64,000 nucleotides of DNA from Armatimonadota bacterium (GCA_031081585.1 JAVHLY010000008.1:1-64000), one strand, 5' to 3'; counted from the stretch's first letter, positions 8,666 to 18,059 are shown. Notes: generated from the sequence alone by a model not told the origin. Numbers and translations: made by a program.

Positions 8666-11368
8666 ATGGGAGAGGACCCGAGGACGCCGGAGGCGGGGAC
8701 GGCCGAGGCCATGCCCAAGGTGTACGACCCGGCCGCGGTGGAGCCGCGCTGGTACGCGGTCTGGATGTCCCGCGGCTACTTCCACGCCCCGGTGGATCCC
8801 GCCCGCCAGCCCTACGTCATCATGATGCCGCTGCCCAACATCACCGGCGACCTGCACATGGGCCACGCCCTGAACAACACCTTGCAGGACGTCCTCATCC
8901 GCTGGCGGCGCATGCAGGGCTACAACGTCCTGTGGATGCCGGGCACGGACCACGCCAGCATCGGCACCCACGTGGTGATGGAGCGGGAGCTGGCCAAGGA
9001 GGGGAAGACGCGCTTCGACCTCGGGCGCGAGGCCTTCCTGGCGTTCGCCTGGAGCTGGAAGGAGAAGTACCAGCAGATCATCTACAGCCAGCTGCGTCGG
9101 CTGGGCTTCTCCTGCGACTGGGCGCGGGCCACCTTCACCATGGACCCGGCCTACAGCGACGCGGTCCTGGAGGCGTTCCTGCGCCTCTACCGGAAGGGCT
9201 ACATCTACTACGGCAAGCGCATGGTCAACTGGTGCCCCCACGACCTCACCAGCGTCTCCGACCTGGAGGTGGAGCACCGCGAGGTGCAGGGGACGCTCTA
9301 CCACGTGCGCTACCGGGGCGCCGACGGCGGCCCGGGGGTGGTCATCGCCACCCAGCGCCCCGAGACGATCCTGGCGGATGTGGCGGTGGCCGTGCACCCG
9401 GAGGACTCCCGCTACGCCGCGCTGGTAGGCCGGGAGGTCATCGTGCCGCTGGCCGAGCGGCGCGTGCCGGTGATCGCCGACCGGCGGGTGGAGCCGGACT
9501 TCGGCACGGGAGCGGTGAAGATCACGCCCGGCCACGATCCCCTCGACTACGAGATCGGCGCCGACCACGGGCTGCCCACCCTGGTGGTCCTGGACGAGGC
9601 AGGGCGGATGGCGGGCGAGGCGGCGAGCGCGTTTGCGGGGATGGACCGCTTCGCCGCCCGCACCGCGGTGGTGGAGGCGCTGCGCCGCCAGGGCCTGCTG
9701 GAGCGGGAGGAGCCCTACACGACCACGGTGGGCGTGTGCGACCGGTGCAAGACGGTGCTGGAGCCCTACATCACCGACCAGTGGTTCGTGCGCATGGAGG
9801 CGCTGGCCGCCCCGGCGATCCGGGTGGTGCGCGAGGGGAAGGTGCGCTTCCACCCGGAGCGATGGGCGCGGGTCTACCTGGACTGGATGGAGCACATCCG
9901 CGACTGGAACATCTCCCGGCGGCTGTGGTGGGGGCACCGCATCCCGGTGTGGCACTGCCGGGCGTGCCGCGAGATGGTGGCCCAGCGGGAGCGGCCGGCG
10001 CGCTGTCCGGCCTGCGGCGGTGCGGACCTGGAGCAGGAGGAGCAGATCCTCGACACCTGGTTCAGCAGCGCGCTGTGGCCCTTCGCCACCCTGGGGTGGC
10101 CGCAGACCACGCCCGAGCTGCGCTACTTCTACCCCGGCGACGTGCTGGTGACGGGGCGGGACATCATTCACCTCTGGGTGGCCCGTATGATCATGATGGG
10201 CCTGGAGTTCCTCGGGGAGGTGCCCTTCACCGACGTCTACATCAACCCCACGGTGCTCAACCTGCAGGGGCAGCGGATGAGCAAGTCGCTGGGGACGGGT
10301 CTCGACCCTATCGACTACGTCGAGCAGCAGGGCTACGGCGCCGACGTCCTCCGCTTCGCCCTGGTGGTGCGCTGCTCCCAGCAGCAGCAGGACCTGCGCT
10401 TCAGCGCCAAGATGCTCGACGACGTGCGCACCTTCACCACGAAGATCTGGAACATCGCCCGCTTCGTGCAGCTGCACCTCGCCGGCTTCGGGCCGTCCGA
10501 GGGCACGGCGCCCCCGGTGGGCCTCTCCCCGCTCGACCTCTGGGTGCTGAGCCGCTACGCCCGCACCGTCCAGGAGGTCACCGACGACCTGGAGGGGTTC
10601 GAGTTCGACAAGGCGGCCCGGGCCTGCTACGACTTCCTCTGGTCCACCTACGCCGACTGGTACGTGGAGCTGGCCAAGGTGGACCTCTACGCGCCCGACG
10701 GCGGGCCGGCCCGCGAGGAGCGGCGCCGGGCGGTCCGCTGGACGCTGTGGACGGTGCTGGAAGGGAGCCTGCGGCTGCTCCACCCGATCATGCCCTTCAT
10801 CACCGAGGAGGTGTGGCAGCGCCTCCCCCACCGCGGCGAGAGCATCATGGTGGCGCCGTGGCCCGAGGTGCCGGAGAGCTGGGTGGACCCGGAGGTGGAG
10901 GCCACGGGCGACCGCCTGGTGGCGGTGGTGCGCGCCATCCGCTCGCTGCGCGCCGACCTCGGCGTCCCGCCGGGGACGCGGGTCCCCGCCGTGCTGCGCG
11001 CCCCGGCGGAGCTGCACCCGACGCTGGGGGCCCTGCGTCCCTACATCGCCGCCCTCGCCCGCTCCGACCCGCTCACCGTGGAGGACCTGGCGGCGGCGCG
11101 GCCGGCGGGGACGGCGGGGCTGCTGGCCGACGGCGTGGAGGTGTTGCTCCCGGTGGCGCCGGCCGACCGCGACCGCATCCGCGCGCGCCTGGCGCAGGAG
11201 CTCGCCCGAGTCAGCGCGGAGCTGCAGCGGGTGGAGGGCCGCCTGCGCAGTGCGGACTTCCAGGCGCGTGCGCCGCAACCGGTGGTGGAGGCGGAGACCG
11301 CGCGGCGGGAGGCGCTGCGCGAGCGGTCGCGCGTCCTGGAAGGTCACCTGGCGGCGCTGCAGGGGTGA
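8666..11368 (+). CDS. valS: Valyl-tRNA synthetase
   Basis: Class Ia aminoacyl-tRNA synthetase charging tRNA-Val, 900 residues. The N-terminus has the HIGH-type motif in LPNITGDLHMGHALN, followed by the editing domain and the KMSKS-type motif RMSKSLGTGLDP. The C-terminal anticodon-binding domain ends in a tRNA-binding coiled coil (about the last 65 residues, rich in Arg, Glu and Leu). Two CxxC pairs (CDRCK and CPACGG) lie in the catalytic core. The ATG at 8666 sits behind GCGAGGTGGACG; an internal ATG at 8711 is the only serious alternative. Expression is under the T-box leader upstream. Confidence 0.97.
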   Translation: MGEDPRTPEAGTAEAMPKVYDPAAVEPRWYAVWMSRGYFHAPVDPARQPYVIMMPLPNITGDLHMGHALNNTLQDVLIRWRRMQGYNVLWMPGTDHASIGTHVVMERELAKEGKTRFDLGREAFLAFAWSWKEKYQQIIYSQLRRLGFSCDWARATFTMDPAYSDAVLEAFLRLYRKGYIYYGKRMVNWCPHDLTSVSDLEVEHREVQGTLYHVRYRGADGGPGVVIATQRPETILADVAVAVHPEDSRYAALVGREVIVPLAERRVPVIADRRVEPDFGTGAVKITPGHDPLDYEIGADHGLPTLVVLDEAGRMAGEAASAFAGMDRFAARTAVVEALRRQGLLEREEPYTTTVGVCDRCKTVLEPYITDQWFVRMEALAAPAIRVVREGKVRFHPERWARVYLDWMEHIRDWNISRRLWWGHRIPVWHCRACREMVAQRERPARCPACGGADLEQEEQILDTWFSSALWPFATLGWPQTTPELRYFYPGDVLVTGRDIIHLWVARMIMMGLEFLGEVPFTDVYINPTVLNLQGQRMSKSLGTGLDPIDYVEQQGYGADVLRFALVVRCSQQQQDLRFSAKMLDDVRTFTTKIWNIARFVQLHLAGFGPSEGTAPPVGLSPLDLWVLSRYARTVQEVTDDLEGFEFDKAARACYDFLWSTYADWYVELAKVDLYAPDGGPAREERRRAVRWTLWTVLEGSLRLLHPIMPFITEEVWQRLPHRGESIMVAPWPEVPESWVDPEVEATGDRLVAVVRAIRSLRADLGVPPGTRVPAVLRAPAELHPTLGALRPYIAALARSDPLTVEDLAAARPAGTAGLLADGVEVLLPVAPADRDRIRARLAQELARVSAELQRVEGRLRSADFQARAPQPVVEAETARREALRERSRVLEGHLAALQG

Positions 11369-11379
11369 GCCGGGCGGCC

Positions 11380-11451
11380 GCGCCGGTGTGCGTGGCCGCA
11401 GCGGTGTACGCGGCTGCACCGGTGTACGCGGCCAGCATGTGCGCGGCCGCA
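11380..11451 (+). repeat. Four imperfect 18-bp tandem repeats behind valS
   Basis: Units at 11380, 11398 and 11416 resemble GCACCGGTGTACGCGGCC; a fourth unit at 11434 is degenerate. They occupy the gap between valS and the SPOR gene. Because the unit is a multiple of three it could be a decayed coding repeat, but no start codon or ribosome-binding site supports an ORF. Confidence 0.8.
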
Positions 11452-11509
11452 GGAAACCGCCGCATCCTCCCGAACACCACCGTGGCGCGACCTGTGAGGG
11501 GGGACGCCC

Positions 11510-12064
11510 GTGCGACCCAATACCGTCGTCGTGACCATCGCGCTCGTCGGTCTCTTCTTCCTCTCGCTGGCCCTCGGGTATGTGGCGGGCGAGGTCTTCC
11601 TGCGGCCGGAGGCCCGGACGCCAGCTCCCGCGGTCACGCCGCTGCCGCCCCCGGCCGTGGCGTCCACGCCGGAGCCGGTGGTGCCCCGCCCCGCCTTGCC
11701 GCCGAGTCCCTCGCCGGCGCCGGCGAGGGAGCCTCGGCCGGTGACGCCGCCCGCCCCGCCCCACACCGCGCCGCCCCCCGCGCGCCGCTCGACCCCCCGC
11801 CCCACCGTGACGGCGGCCGCGCCGGAGCGCCCGCCCGCTCCGGGGACGGGGCTCTACCGCGTCCAGGCGGGTGCCTTCCTGCGGCGGGAGAACGCCGAGG
11901 AGCGCGCGGCGCAACTGCGCGCCGCTGGCTTCGACGCCTACATCCTCCGCGCGGAGAACCTCTACAAGGTGCAGGTGGGCGCCTTCACCGACCGCGCCAA
12001 CGCCGAGCGGCTGGCCGAGCGGTTGCGTGCGGTCGGGTACGAGATCATCATCGTCCGCCAGTAG
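11510..12064 (+). CDS. SPOR-domain membrane protein
   Basis: Protein of 184 residues starting at GTG. An N-terminal transmembrane anchor (about residues 5-28, VVVTIALVGLFFLSLALGYV) is followed by a ~75-residue Pro/Ala-rich linker and a C-terminal SPOR domain (about 115-184) with the two repeats 'YRVQAGAFLRRENAEERA' and 'YKVQVGAFTDRANAERLA'. SPOR domains bind denuded glycan strands of septal peptidoglycan, so the protein is probably a periplasmic cell-division or cell-wall factor. A short N-in anchor plus flexible linker is the FtsN-like architecture, though length and sequence do not justify the name FtsN. The next gene starts 10 bases downstream. Confidence 0.87.
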   Translation: MRPNTVVVTIALVGLFFLSLALGYVAGEVFLRPEARTPAPAVTPLPPPAVASTPEPVVPRPALPPSPSPAPAREPRPVTPPAPPHTAPPPARRSTPRPTVTAAAPERPPAPGTGLYRVQAGAFLRRENAEERAAQLRAAGFDAYILRAENLYKVQVGAFTDRANAERLAERLRAVGYEIIIVRQ

Positions 12065-12073
12065 CGCCGGCGC

Positions 12074-13180
12074 GTGTACCCCCGCCCCCAGTCGCCCGAG
12101 CGCTTCGGCTTCGAGAAGATCCTCTACACCAAGGGGCCGGGGTGGGCCCGCGTCACCATCAATCGCCCCGAGGTCCTCAACGCGCTGGACTTCCAGACGC
12201 TCACCGAGATGGCCACGGCCTTCCAGGACGCCTCCTGGGACGACGCCGTGGGGGTGCTCGTCCTCACCGGGGCAGGAGACCGCGCCTTCTGCACGGGCGC
12301 GGACCTGCGGGAGCAGGAGCGCTTCCTGGAGCGGCCGCGCGATTACTGGAAGTGGATGGGCGCCTTCATCGAGGCCAACGAGCGGCTGCGCAACCTGGGC
12401 AAGCCCACCATCGCCCGCCTCAACGGCATGGTCGTCGGCGGCGGCAACGAGTTCAACCTGGCCTGCGACCTGGCCGTGGCCGCCGACGACATCCTCCTGC
12501 AGCACGTGGGGCCGGCGCGCGGCAGCGTCCCGGCGGCGGGGGCGACCCAGTGGATGCCGCTGCTGGTGGGGGACCGGCGCGCCCGGGAGGTGCTCTTCCT
12601 GTGCGAGCCGTACACGGCGCAGCAGGCGCTGGCCTGGGGGTGGGTGAACCAGGTCGTCCCGCGGGCGGAGCTGGACGCCGCCGTCGACGCGCTCATCGCC
12701 AAGCTGCTGGCCAAGCTCCCGGAGGTCACCCGCTACACGAAGCAGCAGCTCAACTTCTGGCGCGACCTCTCCTGGCACCTCACGGTGGGGCACGCCCGCG
12801 ACTGGCTGACGCTGCACGCGGGCGCACCGGAGACGCAGGAGGGCCTGGAGGCCTTCCGCGCCAAGCGGCCGCCCGACTACGCCGCCATCCGCCGGCGTCT
12901 GGCCGCGGGGGCGTCCACGGAGTACCCCTGGGGCCCGGCCACCCGCACCTGCCCCCACTGCGGCGCTGCGCGCCTCCCGCAGGGGTTCGCCTACTGCGGC
13001 CGGTGCGGGCACCCCCTGCCGCCGCCCGGTGAGGGGTCCGGCACGGGCGCGGGGTCCGCGGGGGGCCCGCCCGGGGCGGGATCGGCGGGAGGCCTGCCCG
13101 GAGCGGGATCGCCCGGAGGCCCGCCCGGGGCGGGGTGGGCGGGCGGCGCACCTCCGGGCCCGGCCAGCCCGCCTGCCTGA
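12074..13180 (+). CDS. MenB/BadI-like crotonase fused to a zinc ribbon and a collagen-like tail
   Basis: Protein of 368 residues. Residues ~15-285 form a crotonase fold: oxyanion-hole segments 'FCTGADLR' and 'GMVVGGGNEF', then 'VGPARGSVPAAG' and 'VGDRRAREVLFLCEPY', which resemble MenB and BadI rather than ordinary enoyl-CoA hydratases. The Asp that MenB carries in GSFD is Pro here, and no other menaquinone gene is present, so a MenB role is not supported. Residues ~292-314 form a zinc ribbon (CPHCG...YCGRCG), followed by Gly/Pro/Ala nonapeptide repeats to the C-terminus. GTG at 12074 lies 10 bases after the SPOR stop. The following acyl-CoA module suggests a CoA-thioester substrate; the exact reaction is unknown. 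Confidence 0.75.
   Translation: MYPRPQSPERFGFEKILYTKGPGWARVTINRPEVLNALDFQTLTEMATAFQDASWDDAVGVLVLTGAGDRAFCTGADLREQERFLERPRDYWKWMGAFIEANERLRNLGKPTIARLNGMVVGGGNEFNLACDLAVAADDILLQHVGPARGSVPAAGATQWMPLLVGDRRAREVLFLCEPYTAQQALAWGWVNQVVPRAELDAAVDALIAKLLAKLPEVTRYTKQQLNFWRDLSWHLTVGHARDWLTLHAGAPETQEGLEAFRAKRPPDYAAIRRRLAAGASTEYPWGPATRTCPHCGAARLPQGFAYCGRCGHPLPPPGEGSGTGAGSAGGPPGAGSAGGLPGAGSPGGPPGAGWAGGAPPGPASPPA
13051..13140 (+). repeat. 27-bp coding repeat giving Gly-rich nonapeptides
   Basis: Three full 27-base units and part of a fourth encode GSAGGPPGA, GSAGGLPGA, GSPGGPPGA and GWAGGAP at the C-terminus of the crotonase/zinc-ribbon protein. The reading frame is kept through all copies. Confidence 0.85.
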
Positions 13181-13231
13181 TCCCCGGGCCCTTCGGGGCG
13201 CACATCACCCGTACACGGGAGGAGGGTGCCG

Positions 13232-14005
13232 ATGGAGTTCCAGCACCTCATCGTCACGCGCGAGGACGCCGTGGCCGTCGTGCGGCTCAACCGGCCCGAC
13301 GTCCTCAACGCCCTCAGCCAGGCGGTGATGGACGAGCTTGTCGCCGCCCTGGAGGCCCTCGACCGGGACGAGGCCGTACGCTGCATCGTCCTCACCGGCG
13401 GCCCGCGGGCGTTCGCCGCCGGGGCCGACATCCGCGAGTTCGAGGGCGCCACCCCGGTGACGATGCTGCAGGGCTACCGCTTCCAGCAGTGGGAGCGCAT
13501 CCGCCAGGTCAGCAAGCCCCTCATCGCCGCGGTGCAGGGGTTTGCGCTGGGGGGCGGCAACGAGCTGGCGATGCTGTGCGACATGATCATCGCCGGGGAG
13601 GGCGCCCGCTTCGGCCAGCCGGAGATCAACCTGGGGCTGATGCCGGGCGCCGGGGGGACGCAGCGGCTCACCCGCGCCGTCGGGAAGGCGCGGGCGATGG
13701 AGCTCGTCCTCACCGGGCGCCACCTCACCGCCCGGGAGGCGGAGGCGGCGGGCCTGGTGACGCGGGTGGTCCCGGACGAGCTGGTGCTGGACGAGGCGCT
13801 GCGCCTGGCCCGGGAGATCGCCGGCAAAGCCCCGGTGGCGGTGCGCCTGGCCAAGGCGGCGGTGCTCAAGGCCTTCGACACCCACCTGGAGGGCGGGCTG
13901 GACTACGAGCGCAAGTGCTTCTACCTGCTCTTCGCCACCGAGGACCACCGCGAGGGGGTGGCGGCCTTCCTGCAGAAGCGCCCGCCGCAGTTCCAGGGGC
14001 GGTAG
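13232..14005 (+). CDS. Enoyl-CoA hydratase, PaaF-like
   Basis: Crotonase of 257 residues. Oxyanion-hole loops are 'FAAGADIREF' and 'GFALGGGNELAMLCDMIIA'. The two catalytic glutamates of true hydratases are present in GGGNE-L-A and in 'FGQPEINLGLMPGAGGTQR', so syn-hydration of trans-2-enoyl-CoA is expected. In phenylacetate degradation the corresponding enzyme PaaF hydrates 2,3-dehydroadipyl-CoA, and the gene order here supports such a role. The ATG at 13232 follows GGAGGAGGG; the in-frame GTG at 13226 lies inside that ribosome-binding site and is unlikely. It is the first of four clustered CoA-ester genes with 20-65-base gaps. Confidence 0.85.
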   Translation: MEFQHLIVTREDAVAVVRLNRPDVLNALSQAVMDELVAALEALDRDEAVRCIVLTGGPRAFAAGADIREFEGATPVTMLQGYRFQQWERIRQVSKPLIAAVQGFALGGGNELAMLCDMIIAGEGARFGQPEINLGLMPGAGGTQRLTRAVGKARAMELVLTGRHLTAREAEAAGLVTRVVPDELVLDEALRLAREIAGKAPVAVRLAKAAVLKAFDTHLEGGLDYERKCFYLLFATEDHREGVAAFLQKRPPQFQGR

Positions 14006-14069
14006 CCGGATCGCCGCCGGAGCGGCGGCGCGTCGGGCTGAGCCCGTCGGGTCCGTGGAGGTGAGCGGT

Positions 14070-14861
14070 ATGGCCGAGCCCGCATACGAGACGGTGCAGG
14101 TGACGGTGGAGGAGGGGATCCTCCTCTGCACGCTGAACCGCCCCGACGTGCTGAACGCCGTGAACGACCGCATGAGCGAGGAGCTGCACGAGGTGCTGCG
14201 GCGGGCCGAGCGGGACGCGGCGGTGCGCTGCGTGGTGCTCACCGGCGCCGGTCGCGGCTTCTGCTCGGGACAGGACCTGCGGGACCGGCGGGGGGTGGGG
14301 GAGGTCTCCTACGGCGACTCGCTGCGCCGGCGCTACAACCCGATCGTGGTGCGCCTGGCCACCATGGAGAAGCCCACCATCGCCGCCGTGAACGGGGTCG
14401 CGGCGGGGGCCGGGTGCAACCTGGCCCTGGCGTGCGACCTGCGCGTGGCCAGCGAGCGCGCCGCGTTCATCGAGGTCTTCGCCCGCGTCGGCCTCATCCC
14501 CGACTCCGGCGGCACCTGGTTCCTGCCGCGGCTCGTCGGGCTGGGCAAGGCCTTCGAGCTGGCCTACCTGGCGGAGCCGCTGGACGCCCAGGAGGCGCTG
14601 CGGCTGGGGCTAGTGAACCGGGTGGTGCCCCACGAGGCGTTGCTGCCGGAAACCCTGGCGTGGGCGCGCCGGCTGGCGAGGGGTCCCACCCGGGCCTACG
14701 CCCTGGCCAAGCGCGGCCTGCGCTTTGCGCAGACCGCGCCGCTGGAGCAGGCGCTCGAGTACGAAGCCTACCTCCAGGAGGTCGCCGGGCGCACCGCCGA
14801 TCACCGCGAGGGCGTGGCGGCCTTCCTGGAGAAGCGGCCGCCCCGCTACACTGGCGCCTGA
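14070..14861 (+). CDS. Enoyl-CoA isomerase/hydratase, PaaG-like
   Basis: Crotonase of 263 residues. It contains 'FCSGQDLRDR' followed by 'YGDSLRRRYNP', a combination typical of PaaG, the ring-1,2-epoxyphenylacetyl-CoA isomerase. 'GVAAGAGCNLALACD' replaces GGGNE, so the first hydratase glutamate is missing, and 'DSGGTWFLPR' carries the Asp used by PaaG-type isomerases; both point to isomerase rather than hydratase chemistry. ATG 14070 lies 8 bases behind GGAGGTG. Position between a PaaF-like and a PaaH-like gene supports the assignment, but no ring-epoxidase (paaABCDE) or paaK is in the window. Confidence 0.8.
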   Translation: MAEPAYETVQVTVEEGILLCTLNRPDVLNAVNDRMSEELHEVLRRAERDAAVRCVVLTGAGRGFCSGQDLRDRRGVGEVSYGDSLRRRYNPIVVRLATMEKPTIAAVNGVAAGAGCNLALACDLRVASERAAFIEVFARVGLIPDSGGTWFLPRLVGLGKAFELAYLAEPLDAQEALRLGLVNRVVPHEALLPETLAWARRLARGPTRAYALAKRGLRFAQTAPLEQALEYEAYLQEVAGRTADHREGVAAFLEKRPPRYTGA

Positions 14862-14893
14862 CCGGGCGGCCACGCCGGGGAGCTTCGGCCGCC

Positions 14894-16552
14894 ATGGACG
14901 GGACGGTGGTGCGGCGCCTGGGCGTCGTCGGCGCCGGCACCATGGGAGCGGGGATCGCCGAGGTCGGGGTGCGCCGCGGGATCCCCACGGTGCTCTGCGA
15001 CGTGGCAGCACCGATCCTGCAACGCGCCCGCGACCGCCTCCAGGCCGCCCTGGACCGGGACGTCGAGCGGGGGCGGCTCACGCGGGCCGACGCGGAGGCG
15101 GCGCTCCAGCGCCTCACCGTCACCGTCGACCTGGCCGACCTGGCGGCGTGCGACCTGGTCGTCGAGGCGGTCCCCGAGGACCTGGCCCTGAAGCGCGAGC
15201 TCTTCACCCGCCTCGATGCCGTCGTGCCGCCTCCGGCGATCCTGGCCTCCAACACCTCCTCGCTCTCCATCACCGCCCTCGCCGGCGCCACCACCCACCC
15301 CCAGCGCGTCCTGGGACTGCACTTCTTCAACCCCGCGCCGGTCATGGCGCTGGTCGAGGTGGTGCCGGGCCGTACCACCGACCCGGCGGTCGTGGCGCGG
15401 GCGCGGCAGGCCGTCGCGGCGCTGGGCAAGACGCCGGTGGAGGTCCAGGATACGCCCGGCTTCATCGTCAACCGCATCGCCCGCCCCTTCTACGTGGAGG
15501 CCGTGCGCCTGCTGGCGGAGCAGACCGCGCCGGTGGCGGTGATCGACCGGATCATGCGCCGCGCCGGGGGTTTCCGCATGGGCCCCTTCGAGCTGCTCGA
15601 CCTCATCGGCCTGGACGTGAACCTGGCGGTGACGCGCTCGCTGTACGAGGCGACCTTCCACGAGCCGCGCTTCCGGCCCCACCCCATCCAGCAGCGCATG
15701 GTGGACGCGGGGCTGCTAGGACGCAAGACGGGGCGGGGCTTCTACACGTACGGCGAGGGGGCGGAGAGCGGCGGAGGTGGCGAGGCGGGGGTCCCGGCGC
15801 TGCCGGCGGCGGTGGAGCGGCAGGCCGCGGCGATGCGCCGTATCGCGGTGGCCGGGGAGGGCGCGCTCGCCGAGGCGATCGTCCGGGCCGCCGAAGGCGC
15901 CGGCCTGGTGGTGGCGCGCGGGGTGCCGGCGGAGGGCCCCCTGGACGCGGTGGTGGACGTGGAGGTGGCGCCAGCGGCCAAGGCGGCGGTGATGGCGGCG
16001 GCGGACCGGGCCGGCGACCCGCTGCGGCTCACCCTGGCCCTGGCGACTTCGGCCACCGCCATGGCCGCGCGCTCGGCGGCGCCGCACCGGGTTGTGGGCT
16101 TCGCCACGCTCCCGCCGTGGGAGGCGCGCCCGCTCGTGGAGGTGCTCCCGGCGCTGCAGAGCGCCCCCGCCGCGGTGGAGGCGGCCCTGGCTCTGCTGGC
16201 CCGCCTGGGCAAGGAGACCGCCCTGGTGCGCGACGGGGTCGCCGGGGTCTTCCCGCGCATCGCGGCCATGCTGGTGAACGAGGCGCTCTTCGCCCTGGGC
16301 GAGGGCGTGGCCACCGCGGAGGCCATCGACACGGCCATGCGGTTGGGGATGAACTTCCCTGCGGGGCCGCTCGCCCTGGCGGACAGCGTGGGGCCGCCCC
16401 TCGTGCTGGCCGTCCTGGATGGGCTGCACGCCGACCTGGGGGAAGACCGCTACCGGGCGGCCCCGCTGCTGCGGCGCGTGGTGGCGGCCGGCCGCGGCGT
16501 CCTTGAGGGGGCGGGGCGCCGACCTGCCCCCGATGCGGGCCCGCGGCTATGA
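14894..16552 (+). CDS. 3-hydroxyacyl-CoA dehydrogenase, two-domain PaaH type
   Basis: NAD-dependent oxidation of 3-hydroxyacyl-CoA to 3-ketoacyl-CoA. The 552-residue chain has an N-terminal Rossmann fold ([14 protein letters not shown]), the family block '[12 protein letters not shown]...[15 protein letters not shown]', and a first C-terminal domain ending near '[11 protein letters not shown]'. A degenerate second Rossmann-like segment ([13 protein letters not shown]) and a second dimerisation domain follow, the long architecture found in PaaH-type proteins rather than the ~285-residue short form. The ATG at 14894 follows GGGGAGC weakly. The stop overlaps the first possible start of the thiolase gene (ATGATGA region), so translation is coupled. 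Confidence 0.88.
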   Translation: MDGTVVRRLGVVGAGTMGAGIAEVGVRRGIPTVLCDVAAPILQRARDRLQAALDRDVERGRLTRADAEAALQRLTVTVDLADLAACDLVVEAVPEDLALKRELFTRLDAVVPPPAILASNTSSLSITALAGATTHPQRVLGLHFFNPAPVMALVEVVPGRTTDPAVVARARQAVAALGKTPVEVQDTPGFIVNRIARPFYVEAVRLLAEQTAPVAVIDRIMRRAGGFRMGPFELLDLIGLDVNLAVTRSLYEATFHEPRFRPHPIQQRMVDAGLLGRKTGRGFYTYGEGAESGGGGEAGVPALPAAVERQAAAMRRIAVAGEGALAEAIVRAAEGAGLVVARGVPAEGPLDAVVDVEVAPAAKAAVMAAADRAGDPLRLTLALATSATAMAARSAAPHRVVGFATLPPWEARPLVEVLPALQSAPAAVEAALALLARLGKETALVRDGVAGVFPRIAAMLVNEALFALGEGVATAEAIDTAMRLGMNFPAGPLALADSVGPPLVLAVLDGLHADLGEDRYRAAPLLRRVVAAGRGVLEGAGRRPAPDAGPRL

Positions 16553-16572
16553 TGAGGCCGGAGGGGACGTCG

Positions 16573-17778
16573 ATGCCTGACGCCGTGATCGTCGACGCGG
16601 TGCGCACGCCGGTGGGTCGGCACGGGGGCGTCCTCAAGGACGTCCGCCCCGACGACCTGGCCGCGCTGGTCATCCGCGAGCTGGTGCGCCGCAACCACCT
16701 GCCGCCCGCGGACATCGAGGACATCATCTTCGGCTGCAGCAACCAGGCGGGGGAGGACAACCGCAACGTCGCCCGCATGGCCGTCCTGCTGGCCGGGCTG
16801 CCGGTGGAGGTGGCCGGCCAGACGGTCAACCGGCTCTGCGGCTCGGGGCTGCAGGCGGTGGTCACGGCGGCGCATGCCGTGACCGCCGGAGAGGGGGACG
16901 TCTTCATCGCCGGGGGCGTCGAGTCGATGACGCGGGCGCCCTGGGTGATGCCCAAGCCCGCGCAGGGGTTTCCCCGCGGCAACGTCGAGCTCTACGACAC
17001 CACGCTGGGCTGGCGCTTCGTCAACCCGCGCCTCGCCGAGGTGTACCCGCCCTACAGCATGGGCGAGACCGCCGAGATCGTGGCCGAACGCTGGGGCATC
17101 ACCCGAGAGGAGCAGGACGCCTTCGCCCTGGAGAGCCAGCGCCGCGCGGCGGCGGCCATCGCCAGCGGGCGCTTTCGGGACGAGATCGTCCCCGTGGTGA
17201 TCCCCCGGCCGCGGGGCGAGCCTGTGGTGGTGGACACCGACGAGCACCCCAGGCCGGCAACGACCCTGGAGGCGCTGGCAAAGCTCCCCCCGGCCTTCAA
17301 GCCGGGCGGCACCGTGACGGCCGGCAACAGCTCCGGGATCAACGACGGCGCGGCGGCCCTGTTGGTGACCTCGCGGACCTACGCCGAGTCCCACGGGCAC
17401 GTCCCCCGCGCCCGCGTCGTCGCCAGTGCGGTGGCTGGCGTGGATCCGGCCACGATGGGCCTCGGCCCGGTGCCGGCCACGCGCAAGGCGCTGCAGCGCG
17501 CTGGGCTGCGGGTGGAGGACCTGGACGTCATCGAGCTCAACGAGGCCTTCGCGGCCCAGGTGCTGGCCTGCGTGCGCGAGCTGGGGCTGCCGCTGGACCG
17601 GCTCAACCCCAACGGTGGGGCGATTGCGCTCGGGCACCCCATCGGCTGCAGCGGCGCGCGCATCCTCACGACCCTCCTGTACGAGCTGGAGCGGCGGGAG
17701 GGGCGCTACGGCCTGGCCACGATGTGCATCGGCGTGGGGCAGGGGATCGCGCTGGTGATCGAGCGGCTGCCGCGGTAG
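16573..17778 (+). CDS. Acyl-CoA thiolase, PaaJ/PcaF-like (beta-ketoadipyl-CoA thiolase)
   Basis: Degradative thiolase of 401 residues cleaving 3-oxoacyl-CoA with CoA. The nucleophilic Cys is in [10 protein letters not shown], the catalytic His in [14 protein letters not shown], and the second Cys in TMCIGVGQG. The segment '[17 protein letters not shown]' is characteristic of the PcaF/PaaJ branch acting on 3-oxoadipyl-CoA, which would release succinyl-CoA and acetyl-CoA. ATG 16573 is preceded by GGAGGGG; ATG 16549 would add eight non-conserved residues. It completes a hydratase-isomerase-dehydrogenase-thiolase set that could run the final steps of phenylacetate or adipate catabolism. Confidence 0.88.
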   Translation: MPDAVIVDAVRTPVGRHGGVLKDVRPDDLAALVIRELVRRNHLPPADIEDIIFGCSNQAGEDNRNVARMAVLLAGLPVEVAGQTVNRLCGSGLQAVVTAAHAVTAGEGDVFIAGGVESMTRAPWVMPKPAQGFPRGNVELYDTTLGWRFVNPRLAEVYPPYSMGETAEIVAERWGITREEQDAFALESQRRAAAAIASGRFRDEIVPVVIPRPRGEPVVVDTDEHPRPATTLEALAKLPPAFKPGGTVTAGNSSGINDGAAALLVTSRTYAESHGHVPRARVVASAVAGVDPATMGLGPVPATRKALQRAGLRVEDLDVIELNEAFAAQVLACVRELGLPLDRLNPNGGAIALGHPIGCSGARILTTLLYELERREGRYGLATMCIGVGQGIALVIERLPR

Positions 17779-17825
17779 GGGTCGGGCCCCCCGGCGGATC
17801 GAGGACCGTGACGAGGAGGCGGGCG

Positions 17826-18059
17826 ATGGAGCAGGTGCACGACCGCAGGGGCCGGGTGATCCGGCCCGGGGTCCGGGTGCGGGTCCTGGACGATACGGCC
17901 CAGGAGGGCGAGGTCCGGCGCGTCATCCCCGGGTACCGGGGGGACCGCTACGCGCTGGTGGCGGTGATCGTCGACGGGGCCAAGGCCGGCAAAGCCGAGC
18001 GCCTGGTGCGGGCGGCCGAGGTCGAGGTGGTGGAGGAGGGGGTCACCCGCCAGCCCTGA
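17826..18059 (+). CDS. Small hypothetical protein
   Basis: A 77-residue ORF with a good ribosome-binding site (GAGGAGG 6-12 bases before ATG) and 47 bases behind the thiolase gene, so probably the last gene of that operon. The sequence is rich in Val, Arg and Gly and alternates strand-forming stretches (VIRPGVRVRVLDD, GEVRRVIPGY, YALVAVIVDG), suggesting a small beta-barrel like SH3/KOW folds. I do not recognise the family and assign no function. Confidence 0.6.
   Translation: MEQVHDRRGRVIRPGVRVRVLDDTAQEGEVRRVIPGYRGDRYALVAVIVDGAKAGKAERLVRAAEVEVVEEGVTRQP

Noticed and set aside
8267-13012. A 1581-codon open frame on the - strand opposite gntR, valS, SPOR and crotonase genes
   Set aside because: It spans several well-identified genes on the opposite strand and is low-complexity Arg/Gly/Pro/His; high third-position GC creates such shadow frames throughout the window.
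11380-13140. CRISPR array for the 18-bp and 27-bp repeats
   Set aside because: Units are contiguous without spacers, one set lies in a coding sequence, and no cas genes are present. No CRISPR array was seen anywhere in the window.
12074-13180. Naming the first crotonase menB
   Set aside because: The Asp of the MenB GSFD motif is Pro, the protein carries extra domains and no other menaquinone gene is present.
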